DNA of 5,759 nt, taken from positions 1 through 5,759 of the forward strand of contig CACVAR010000190.1 of NCBI GenBank assembly GCA_902727905.1. Reading direction: 5' to 3'. The DNA comes from an uncultured Sulfurovum sp. GTDB taxonomy: Bacteria; Campylobacterota; Campylobacteria; Campylobacterales; Sulfurovaceae. The notes below the pieces were generated by a model. That model did not search any database, was not told where the DNA came from, and was given only the letters and a program-made list of their open reading frames with translations. A program made the position numbers and the translations under genes. Below are positions 1 to 5,043 of the stretch, in pieces (position 1 is the first letter of the stretch; every line of letters begins with the position of its first letter).

Positions 1-159
1 GGCGTGAATCTTGCTAATGTAAATGAATTTTTAAGTTTAAAAAATGTCTTATGTGTTGGGGGTTCATGGATTGTTCCTAAAGAAATGTTGAAAGCAAAAA
101 ACTTTGAAGGCATCAGCAATCTTGCGAAAGAGGCATTGAAAGCTGTTGAGGTTTCTTGA
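1..159 (+). CDS. eda: KDPG/KHG aldolase, C-terminal 52 residues (5' end outside window)
   Basis: This open frame enters from the left edge and ends at TGA 157-159. The 52 visible residues begin GVNLANVNEFLSLKNVLCVG and continue GSWIVP, then a final helix rich in Ala, Lys and Glu. That is the C-terminal signature of 2-keto-3-deoxy-6-phosphogluconate aldolase (Eda): GGSW(L/I)VP closes the phosphate-binding end of the TIM barrel. The family is a soluble homotrimer that cleaves KDPG to pyruvate and glyceraldehyde-3-phosphate, the last step of the Entner-Doudoroff pathway. The Schiff-base lysine and the N-terminal strands are outside the window and cannot be checked. An edd or glucokinase gene would be expected upstream if the pathway is complete. 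Another 2-keto-3-deoxy-sugar-phosphate aldolase of the same family (for example DgoA) is a less likely alternative. Confidence 0.88.
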   Translation, partial: GVNLANVNEFLSLKNVLCVGGSWIVPKEMLKAKNFEGISNLAKEALKAVEVS

Positions 160-160
160 G

Positions 161-192
161 TATTTTAAAGAAGCTATTTATTCTTTAAAATA
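161..192. repeat. Perfect 12-bp inverted repeat between eda and msrB
   Basis: TATTTTAAAGAA at 161-172 is exactly repeated as its reverse complement at 181-192, with an 8-base spacer. It starts one base after the eda stop codon and ends four bases before the extended -10 proposed for msrB. It could act as a weak terminator for eda, but the stem has a single G:C pair and no T-tract follows. Its position over the -20 to -50 region of the msrB promoter fits an operator at least as well. The repeat is seen directly; the role is inferred. Confidence 0.6.
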
Positions 193-195
193 TTA

Positions 196-204
196 TGCTA
201 TAGT
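196..204 (+). promoter_or_regulatory. Extended -10 promoter for msrB
   Basis: TGCTATAGT matches TGnTATAAT with one mismatch in the hexamer. It places a transcription start near 211, about 28 bases before the msrB start. No -35 hexamer is visible at the usual spacing, where the right arm of the 161-192 inverted repeat lies instead. The absence of a -35 box is normal for sigma-70 promoters of Campylobacterota. Confidence 0.5.
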
Positions 205-238
205 GCGAAAAATAGATAAATAATTTGAAGGAAATATG

Positions 239-598
239 ATGGCATATAATGAATTAACAGAGGCAGAAAAAAAGATTATCATTGGCAAGGGAACTGAAAA
301 GTCTTTTGCTGGTGAGTACTGGAATCATTATGAAGAGGGTACTTATACTTGTCGTCAATGTAATGCAGAACTGTTCTCGTCAGATACAAAATTTGACTCT
401 TTTACTGGTTGGCCCAGTTTTGATCAGGCAATTGAAGGGGCAGTTAAGGAAGTACCTGATGCAGATGGTAGACGTATTGAAATTGTTTGTAGTACCTGTG
501 GTGGACATTTAGGTCATGTATTTAAGGGTGAAGGTATCACAGAGACAAGTACGCGTCATTGTGTTAACTCTGCTTCTTTAGGATTTGTAGAAAAGTAG
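239..598 (+). CDS. msrB: Peptide-methionine (R)-S-oxide reductase MsrB
   Basis: This soluble enzyme reduces the R-epimer of methionine sulfoxide in proteins as part of oxidative-damage repair. The sequence is a complete single-domain MsrB (residues numbered from ATG 239): GTEKSFAGEYW at the N-terminus, a first zinc pair CRQC (Cys38, Cys41), then TKFDSFTGWPSF, a second zinc pair CSTCGGHLGHVF (Cys84, Cys87), and the catalytic block RHCVNSASLGF with nucleophile Cys108 and Asn110. These five are the only cysteines, so no separate resolving cysteine exists: four bind zinc and one is catalytic. Most homologs have Tyr or Phe before the catalytic Cys; here it is His. Two ATG codons stand in tandem. 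The Shine-Dalgarno AAGGA (228-232) is 3 bases from ATG 236 and 6 bases from ATG 239, so 239 is preferred; 236 would add one Met. No msrA is fused or adjacent. Confidence 0.95.
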   Translation: MAYNELTEAEKKIIIGKGTEKSFAGEYWNHYEEGTYTCRQCNAELFSSDTKFDSFTGWPSFDQAIEGAVKEVPDADGRRIEIVCSTCGGHLGHVFKGEGITETSTRHCVNSASLGFVEK

Positions 599-630
599 TC
601 TATGTTTTATGTTCACTCTAGTTAAAAACT

Positions 631-639
631 TGTTATAAT
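631..639 (+). promoter_or_regulatory. Extended -10 promoter for the 682-3149 gene cluster
   Basis: TGTTATAAT is a perfect TGnTATAAT extended -10. It predicts a start near 646 and a 5' leader of about 36 bases. The hexamer at 17-bp spacing (GTTCAC, 611-616) is not a convincing -35 box. The next three genes follow at 0, 38 and 6 bases without another clear promoter, so this one probably drives all four. Confidence 0.65.
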
Positions 640-661
640 TCTTTTATAAATATATAAGTAA

Positions 662-678
662 ATGCTATAGGAGAGCAT
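662..678 (+). promoter_or_regulatory. Shine-Dalgarno in the loop of a small hairpin
   Basis: ATGCT (662-666) and AGCAT (674-678) are reverse complements, and the 7-base loop ATAGGAG between them contains the Shine-Dalgarno AGGAG (669-673) of the gene starting at 682 (8-base spacing). A 5-bp stem is marginal. The element supports the chosen start codon and might present or modulate the ribosome site. Confidence 0.4.
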
Positions 679-681
679 AGG

Positions 682-1806
682 ATGAAATACTATGATATCA
701 TAGTTGTTGGTGCTGGTATTGTTGGATGCTCTTCAGCATATTTTTTAAAAGAAAAAGGCTTGAGGGTACTGGTACTTGACCGTGACGGTATTGCAAAGAG
801 TGGTGGTTCAGCTGCTGCTGGTGCTTTTGTCTCTCCTAAAATTGGTAAAGGTTCTTCTTTACAGTCTCTTACTAATGAAGCTTTTGAGTTTTCCAAAGAG
901 TTTTACCTTAAAAATTTTCCAGAACATTTTAAACAGACAGGTGTTATACGTATTCCTAAAGATGAGGATGATGCCAAACAATTTTTTGAATATGAAAAAT
1001 ATGACGCATCAAAAAGAGAGTGGTTACGAGAAGAGAAGTTAAAAAACTTAGGTATTAAAAAATCTAAAGACAGTTTTCTTTTTGATGAAGCTGGTGTTTG
1101 TGATGCTCCAGAAATGTGTGAAGCTTTTTTAGAAGGTATTGATTATGTTCAATATGAAGTGAAATCTTTAAGCTATGAAGATGAGGTATGGAACATTGGT
1201 GGATACAATGCTTCAAAGTTAATACTTGCAACTGGTTATGAGAATAAGTTTTTTGACATGCGATATATGGGTGTCAAAGGAACATGGGGAAGACGTGGAG
1301 ATTATGAAACAAAATTGGATTTAGTTGTTTCTATTCATAAAAAGATATCTGTTTCTGCTAATTTAGAGGGTATCATCAAAGTAGGAGCTACTCATGAGAA
1401 AGAGGTCAACTCTTGTGTTCTCTGTGGTGCAGAGCCTTTAAAGGGCTTGTTTTCTATTGCATCAGAGATGGTGGATACTTCAGACTTTAAACTGAAAAAA
1501 ACATTTTCAGGTATGAGAGCTGGTTCAAAAGACTATTTTCCTTTAGTAGGTTCAGTTATTGATGTTGCTGAGATGTTAGAGAAGAATCCAAAATTGCTAC
1601 GTGGAGCAAAGTTGACAGCTAAACCCATACGTATGGAAAATCTTTATGTATGTAATGGTGTTGGTGGTCGTGGTTTTGTTTTTGCACCTTTTATTGGAAA
1701 GATGTTAGCTGACAATATAGTTGATGGTAAAGAGATAGATGAACGGGTTAATCCTGATAGACTCTTCTTGAAATGGTGTCGTAGGTCACCCGATTTGGAG
1801 CGATGA
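682..1806 (+). CDS. FAD-dependent oxidoreductase of the DAO family, resembling the MnmC C-terminal (MnmC1) domain
   Basis: This 374-residue protein is probably a soluble flavoenzyme. It opens with a Rossmann FAD motif, DIIVVGAGIVGCSSAYFL (Gly10, Gly12, Gly15), with the ribose-binding acid at Asp33 in VLVLDRD. A second FAD-contact strand, LILATGYENKF, lies at about 180-190. The stretch SGMRAGSKDYFPLVG (276-290) and the C-terminal GVGGRGFVFAPFIGKMLAD (326-344) resemble R..DH.P..G and GLGSRGL..AP...E.LA of the MnmC oxidoreductase half. In known MnmC that half oxidises cmnm5(s2)U34 of tRNA to nm5(s2)U34, and the separate methyltransferase half (MnmC2, DUF752) makes mnm5(s2)U34. No DUF752 domain is attached here, and the length fits a stand-alone DAO protein. 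AGGAG at 669-673 supports ATG 682. The following methyltransferase gene starts in the same frame right after this stop codon. Other DAO members (glycine or D-amino-acid oxidase-like) remain possible: the family is certain, the substrate is not. Confidence 0.88.
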   Translation: MKYYDIIVVGAGIVGCSSAYFLKEKGLRVLVLDRDGIAKSGGSAAAGAFVSPKIGKGSSLQSLTNEAFEFSKEFYLKNFPEHFKQTGVIRIPKDEDDAKQFFEYEKYDASKREWLREEKLKNLGIKKSKDSFLFDEAGVCDAPEMCEAFLEGIDYVQYEVKSLSYEDEVWNIGGYNASKLILATGYENKFFDMRYMGVKGTWGRRGDYETKLDLVVSIHKKISVSANLEGIIKVGATHEKEVNSCVLCGAEPLKGLFSIASEMVDTSDFKLKKTFSGMRAGSKDYFPLVGSVIDVAEMLEKNPKLLRGAKLTAKPIRMENLYVCNGVGGRGFVFAPFIGKMLADNIVDGKEIDERVNPDRLFLKWCRRSPDLER

Positions 1807-1809
1807 GTG
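1795..1809 (+). promoter_or_regulatory. Ribosome-binding site and GTG start embedded at the gene junction
   Basis: TTGGAG (1795-1800), inside the last codons of the oxidoreductase gene, ends 6 bases before GTG 1807. The stop TGA of the upstream gene occupies 1804-1806, so the two genes abut with no spacer. An ATG at 1803 overlaps the stop but opens a frame that closes within six codons, so GTG is the real start. The arrangement fits translational coupling. Confidence 0.7.
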
Positions 1810-2364
1810 AGTGTAGAAGATAAAAAGCGTTGGGATGAGAAGTATAGAACTACTTTAGCACCTACAGATACAGTTGAAGTTGTTAAAGATTTTTGTAAAG
1901 AAGCAAAAGGCAATAAAGCTTTGGATATTGCTTGTGGTAAAGGACGTAATAGTATCTTTTTAGCTAAAGAAGGTTTTAGTATAGATGCTTTAGATATCTC
2001 TGAAGTTGCGATTGAAAGTTTAAAGGGCATTGAAAATATTAAGGCTCAGGTTGTGGATTTTGATGAGTATGAGTTGAAAGAGAATGCTTATGACTTAATT
2101 GTTTGTACTTATTTTTTAGAGCGTAAACTTTTTCCTCAAATTGAAAAAGCATTAAAAGAAGAGGGTATTTTTATTTTTGAGACGTTTATGCATCATGAGG
2201 AAAACACAAAAGTACCTTCTAACAGGGCTTTTTTACTAGAGCAAGGTGAGTTGGAAGCGACATTTAAAAAGAATTATGAGATTTTAGTCTTAAATGAGTT
2301 TATGGATGTAGGCGTTTGTGGTGACAAGAGTATGAAAGTTTCTATGGTAGCTAGAAAAAAGTAG
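1807..2364 (+). CDS. Class I SAM-dependent methyltransferase (TehB-like type)
   Basis: This 185-residue soluble protein has the class I methyltransferase fold. Motif I is ALDIACGKGRNSIFLA (38-53), the SAM-binding GxGx loop. The acidic ribose-binding residue follows in FSIDALDIS (Asp63), the next acidic motif is QVVDFDEYE (81-89), motif IV is AYDLIVCTYFLERKLFP (94-110), and motif V is EEGIFIFETFM (118-128). The N-terminal RWDEKY and the segment ETF..HEEN...PSNRAFLL are typical of a broad family of small methyltransferases often annotated as TehB-like or methyltransferase type 11. The substrate is not readable: the family includes thiopurine-, tellurite- and small-molecule enzymes. It lacks the DAFSP-type block of the MnmC methyltransferase half, so it is not an MnmC2 ortholog. 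It starts at GTG 1807, supported by GGAG 6 bases upstream, directly after the oxidoreductase stop and in the same frame. Co-translation with an MnmC1-like oxidase suggests, without proving, a shared pathway. Confidence 0.88.
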   Translation: MSVEDKKRWDEKYRTTLAPTDTVEVVKDFCKEAKGNKALDIACGKGRNSIFLAKEGFSIDALDISEVAIESLKGIENIKAQVVDFDEYELKENAYDLIVCTYFLERKLFPQIEKALKEEGIFIFETFMHHEENTKVPSNRAFLLEQGELEATFKKNYEILVLNEFMDVGVCGDKSMKVSMVARKK

Positions 2365-2402
2365 TTTTAGATGAAGAGAGTGTTAATTAAAAAAGGATAA
2401 GA

Positions 2403-2894
2403 ATGAAAATAAAATATAAGTTGAGTCAAGAAGAGTATTTAGAAGCAATTACTTTACATCAAAAAATGGGTTTTAGAAAATTGATGATTGCTGTTTATAT
2501 TATGGTGGCTGTTATGGTGGTTATAATGAGTACAGATTACTCTGATACAAGAATAATTTTTAGAAACTTTGGGGCTTTGTTTTTTGCCATTGCTTTTTAT
2601 CTTTTGCTTTCTAAAATGCTTGGAACGTATCAGTCTAAAAAACTTTATGAACAGAGTGATACCTTGTCAAAAGATACCACACTTAGAGTTTCGGCAAAAG
2701 GAATTCGTGTAGGTAGTAATGATAAGCCCATTAGCTGGGATACTTTTTCAAAATATAAAGAAAATGATAAATATGTCATTTTATATACAGGTATAAATCG
2801 GTTTAAAATTATTCCTAAATCGGTTATGACGGTTCATGAGTTGAAAGAATTTACTGAGTATATAGAAGAACACATTGGTATGAGAGCTGTTTAA
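2403..2894 (+). CDS. YcxB-like membrane protein
   Basis: This 163-residue protein has two hydrophobic segments near the N-terminus (about 27-43 and 55-72), separated by a short polar stretch. A soluble C-terminal domain of about 90 residues follows. That domain reads RVSAKGIRV, then PISWDTFSKYKENDKYVILY, then FKIIPKSVM. The pattern of a Trp in the middle strand, a hydrophobic strand ending in Tyr, and IPK is that of the YcxB-like family (PF14317), whose biochemical role is unknown. The N-terminal KYKLSQEEYLEA is also typical. It probably sits in the inner membrane with the domain on the cytoplasmic face. AAGGA (2393-2397) lies 5 bases before the ATG. The 38-base gap after the methyltransferase gene shows no promoter or terminator, so it belongs to the same transcript. 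I see no evidence linking it to tRNA modification. Confidence 0.82.
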   Translation: MKIKYKLSQEEYLEAITLHQKMGFRKLMIAVYIMVAVMVVIMSTDYSDTRIIFRNFGALFFAIAFYLLLSKMLGTYQSKKLYEQSDTLSKDTTLRVSAKGIRVGSNDKPISWDTFSKYKENDKYVILYTGINRFKIIPKSVMTVHELKEFTEYIEEHIGMRAV

Positions 2895-2900
2895 AATAAG

Positions 2901-3149
2901 GTGTATTTTGTTTACATAGTTCAATGTGCTGATGAGACTTTGTATACAGGAATTACTACGGATATAGAGCGTAGATTAGATGAACATAACCATTCAATTA
3001 AAGGTGCTAAGTACACAAGAACACGTAGACCGGTAATCCTTGTGTATAAAGAAACAGCAAAAAACCGAAGTGATGCAAGTAAAAGAGAGTATGTAATCAA
3101 GAAGATGAGCCGAGAAGATAAAATAAACCTTTTTTTTAAATTTATTTAA
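2901..3149 (+). CDS. Small GIY-YIG domain protein (UPF0213/YhbQ-YazA type)
   Basis: This is an 82-residue single-domain protein. The GIY-YIG core is present as MYFVYIVQC (Tyr3, Tyr5) and LYTGITTDIERRLDEHN (Tyr15, Gly17, Arg24 or Arg25, His29). The C-terminal helix SKREYVIKKMSREDK carries the conserved metal-binding Glu63. These are the residues expected of the nuclease fold. The family is small, sometimes linked to DNA repair, and has no settled cellular role. Homologs begin M(Y/W)(Y/F)VYI, so GTG 2901 fits as the start although its Shine-Dalgarno is poor: AAGG at 2897-2900 directly touches the GTG. The stop of the upstream gene is only 6 bases away, so translational coupling is likely. The last codons contain a run of eight T (3130-3137). 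Neither alternative frame after the run stays open, so the protein is not an obvious frameshift victim, although it ends somewhat short of YhbQ. Confidence 0.88.
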   Translation: MYFVYIVQCADETLYTGITTDIERRLDEHNHSIKGAKYTRTRRPVILVYKETAKNRSDASKREYVIKKMSREDKINLFFKFI

Positions 3150-3156
3150 ATAATTA
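3144..3156 (+). repeat. Shared 13-base promoter block, copy 1 (H-NOX gene)
   Basis: ATTTAAATAATTA occurs here and again at 5044-5056. Its first base lies 52 bases upstream of the H-NOX ATG and 53 bases upstream of the PAS gene ATG. The copies are identical. It could be a binding site or the A/T-rich upstream element of the promoter; chance identity is possible in A/T-only sequence. Confidence 0.4.
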
Positions 3157-3165
3157 TGATAATAT
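3155..3165 (+). promoter_or_regulatory. Promoter -10 region for the H-NOX/kinase operon
   Basis: TATGATAATAT contains overlapping -10 candidates: TATGAT (3155-3160), GATAAT (3158-3163), and TAATAT (3160-3165) with an upstream TG. The exact hexamer cannot be decided. Transcription would start near 3167-3173 and give a leader of about 25 bases. There is no -35 box; the upstream sequence is a run of A/T blocks, as is usual in Campylobacterota. Confidence 0.5.
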
Positions 3166-3195
3166 ATTAAATAAATTTTAATATAAGGAACTTAA

Positions 3196-3735
3196 ATGAG
3201 AGGCATAATATTTACAGAATTATACGAGTTAATTGAAGAGAAGTTTGGATTTGAGCTTTTAGATGATGTTCTTATGGATCTTGAACTTTCAAATGACGGT
3301 GCATACTCAGCAACGGGAAATTATCCTTTTTCGGAACTTTTAGCCATTGTGGTTAAATTACATGAACAGACAGAGATACCGATTAATGATTTATTAGAAG
3401 TTTTTGGAGAGTATTTATTTGCACGTTTATTAGCCATGCACCCTGAACTTGCAAGAACTGACAATGTATTAGTGTTTTTAGAACATGTTGAAACGTACAT
3501 TCACATAGAAGTAAAAAAGCTTTATCCTGATGCTGAACTACCTAAATTTAATATTGTTTCTAAAGATGATAAGAGTTTTAAATTCTATTATATTTCATCA
3601 AAAAAGCTACATTATTTGGCAAAAGGATTAATACAGGGACTTTCAAATCATTATAAGCAACCTGTTGATATTCAGATGGGACTTGAAGATGATGAAGGTG
3701 TCTTTTTTGAAGTAACACGGATGCAAGAGGCTTAA
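3196..3735 (+). CDS. hnoX: H-NOX (heme nitric oxide/oxygen-binding) sensor protein
   Basis: This is a stand-alone 179-residue H-NOX protein that binds heme b in the cytoplasm and senses nitric oxide. MRGIIFTELYELIEEKFG is the classic start, followed by GAYSATGNYPFSEL, then IPINDLLEVFGEYLF. The proximal heme ligand is His103 in YIHIEVKKLYPDAELPKF. The propionate-binding YxSxR motif reads Y132-I-S134-S-K136, so its Arg is replaced by Lys. By alignment from memory with the Thermoanaerobacter O2-binding protein, the distal Trp9, Asn74 and Tyr140 correspond to Leu9, Leu74 and Leu141. That hydrophobic pocket indicates an NO-selective, O2-excluding sensor. AAGGA (3185-3189) lies 6 bases before ATG 3196. 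The kinase gene follows after 3 bases. In characterised systems, NO-bound H-NOX changes the autophosphorylation of its cognate kinase, and that is the expected role here. Confidence 0.96.
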   Translation: MRGIIFTELYELIEEKFGFELLDDVLMDLELSNDGAYSATGNYPFSELLAIVVKLHEQTEIPINDLLEVFGEYLFARLLAMHPELARTDNVLVFLEHVETYIHIEVKKLYPDAELPKFNIVSKDDKSFKFYYISSKKLHYLAKGLIQGLSNHYKQPVDIQMGLEDDEGVFFEVTRMQEA

Positions 3736-3738
3736 CAT

Positions 3739-5013
3739 ATGGATGAGGCACGTGTTAAGAGAATAGTTAATCGTGAACGAAATGCACGAAAAGAGTCAGA
3801 AAGACTTTTAGAGCAAAAGAGTACAGAACTTTATGAAATAAACCAAAATCTTGAACAACTTGTCAAAGAACGTACTGAAAAATTAACGACTGCACTCAAA
3901 AATGCAAACATAGCGATGAAAACTAAAGATGACTTTGTCTCTAACATGTCACATGAAATACGTACACCCTTAAATGCCATTATGGGTTTTGTTGAAATTA
4001 TGAAGTCACATGAATACAATGAGACAGCTTTTGCAAATTATTTGAACATTATACATGATAGTAGCGAAAGTCTTTTAAAAATTATTAACGATATTTTAGA
4101 CTTTTCAAAGTTACAAAGTGGACAATTTGAGATTTCAGAAATTGAAGTTGATTTAAAAGAAAAATTTGAGCATGGTTATTCTCTTTTTTCAAAATTAGCA
4201 GAAGAGAAAGATATTGATTTTTTTATTACTTTCTCCAAAGATTTTCCTGAAGCACTTTTTGTGGATGATGTTCGTGTGATGCAAGTTGTTTCTAATTTTG
4301 TCTCAAATGCATTAAAGTTTACACCTAAGGAAGGTATGGTAAGTATTAAAGTTACTTATGATCATGCCATAGGTGAACTACTTGTTAAGGTTATTGATAC
4401 TGGAATAGGTATTAAAGAAGAAGCACAAGCCAAGGTTTTTAATAGTTTTGAGCAAGAAGATAGAACGGTTACAAGAGAGTATGGTGGTACAGGTTTAGGT
4501 CTGTCCATTTCCAAACAGTTAATTGAACTAATGTCTGGAACGATTGTGTTTAGAAGTACTCCTGGAAAAGGTAGTGTATTTGGCTTTAAAATTCCTTTAT
4601 CTGTTGGTGAAGTAAAGAGTAAAGAGCCAACGATTGAAAAAAGTGGTATTGAAAACTTTGATGGTAAAATTTTAGTTGCTGAAGACAATGAAGTCAATAT
4701 TTTATTAATTTCATTACTACTTGAAGAGTTCTCTGTACCATTTGATATTGTAGAGAATGGTCTTTTAGCCATTGAAGCCGTTAAAAACAATCGTTATAAA
4801 TTGGTTTTAATGGATAATCAAATGCCAAAGCTTTCAGGTAAAGATGCCACTGTTGAGATACGAAAATTTGACAATGAAATACCAATAGTTGCACTCTCTG
4901 CTAGTGCTTTGAAAACTGAAGAAAAAGAGTTTTTAGACATTGGGATGAATGATGTTTTAACAAAACCAATCAATACTGTTGAGTTACTTGATATTTTAGA
5001 AAAATATAAATAA
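3739..5013 (+). CDS. Soluble hybrid histidine kinase with receiver domain, H-NOX partner
   Basis: This 424-residue protein has no membrane segment. Residues 1-62 form a charged helix or coiled coil (NRERNARKESERLLEQKSTE, then LEQLVKERTEKL) of the kind seen at the start of H-NOX- and PAS-linked kinases. HisKA follows with FVSNMSHEIRTPLNAIMGF, phospho-acceptor His72. The HATPase domain has the N box (SNFVSNALKF; Asn186, Asn190), G1 box DTGIGI (220-225), F box (FNSFEQED) and G2 box GGTGLGL (249-255). A receiver domain occupies about 310-424: acidic pair Glu315-Asp316, phospho-acceptor Asp359 in LVLMDNQMP, Ser387 and Lys409 (TKP). All catalytic residues are present, and there is no Hpt domain. 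Its start lies 3 bases after the H-NOX stop, with AGAGG (3726-3730) as Shine-Dalgarno, so the two proteins are a sensor-kinase pair like HnoX-HnoK. Output presumably needs an Hpt protein or response regulator encoded elsewhere. Confidence 0.95.
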   Translation: MDEARVKRIVNRERNARKESERLLEQKSTELYEINQNLEQLVKERTEKLTTALKNANIAMKTKDDFVSNMSHEIRTPLNAIMGFVEIMKSHEYNETAFANYLNIIHDSSESLLKIINDILDFSKLQSGQFEISEIEVDLKEKFEHGYSLFSKLAEEKDIDFFITFSKDFPEALFVDDVRVMQVVSNFVSNALKFTPKEGMVSIKVTYDHAIGELLVKVIDTGIGIKEEAQAKVFNSFEQEDRTVTREYGGTGLGLSISKQLIELMSGTIVFRSTPGKGSVFGFKIPLSVGEVKSKEPTIEKSGIENFDGKILVAEDNEVNILLISLLLEEFSVPFDIVENGLLAIEAVKNNRYKLVLMDNQMPKLSGKDATVEIRKFDNEIPIVALSASALKTEEKEFLDIGMNDVLTKPINTVELLDILEKYK

Positions 5014-5043
5014 ATTTGTTTTTATTATCTTAAATTTATATTA

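Larger units (their letters stand above)
3138..3178. repeat. Perfect 12-bp inverted repeat flanking the H-NOX -10 region
   Basis: AAATTTATTTAA (3138-3149) pairs perfectly with TTAAATAAATTT (3167-3178) across a 17-base spacer. The spacer holds a second, nested palindrome, ATTAT-G-ATAAT (3153-3163). The left arm is also the last four codons, stop included, of the GIY-YIG gene. The stem is entirely A/T and no T-tract follows, so a terminator on this strand is unlikely. A protein-binding site around the H-NOX promoter is the better guess. Confidence 0.55.

Noticed and set aside
633..649. Two TTATAA words as an operator in the 599-681 gap
   Set aside because: The first is part of the perfect -10 element, and the six-base palindrome is trivial in A/T-rich DNA.
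776..1042. A + strand 88-codon ORF within the oxidoreductase gene
   Set aside because: It is an out-of-frame, Leu/Val-rich translation without motifs inside a gene with clear FAD motifs.
1804..1806. TGA as a selenocysteine codon joining two domains
   Set aside because: Neither family has a redox Cys at the corresponding place, no SECIS-like hairpin is evident just downstream, and a good ribosome site explains the second gene.
1803..1823. ATG overlapping the oxidoreductase stop codon (ATGA) as start of the methyltransferase
   Set aside because: That frame meets TAA after six codons, and the Shine-Dalgarno spacing is only 2 bases. GTG 1807 is in frame with the methyltransferase and well spaced.
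1644..2030. Antisense ORF of 128 codons across the oxidoreductase-methyltransferase junction
   Set aside because: It is the complement of two well-supported genes, with Ser/Leu-rich composition and no motif or ribosome site of note.
3150..3195. NssR-type box (TTAAC-N4-GTTAA) in the H-NOX promoter
   Set aside because: I looked for this Campylobacter nitrosative-stress operator because of the NO sensor; the sequence is not present.
4362..4790. Antisense ORF of 142 codons within the kinase gene
   Set aside because: It lies opposite the conserved HATPase and receiver motifs. Its Ser/Leu/Pro-rich composition is typical of an antisense shadow.
5009..5039. Terminator after the kinase gene (AATAAA/TTTATT or ATAAATTT/AAATTTAT pairings)
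   Set aside because: The stems are 6-8 bp, entirely A/T, with loops of 6-14 bases and no following T-tract. Such pairings are expected by chance in this composition.
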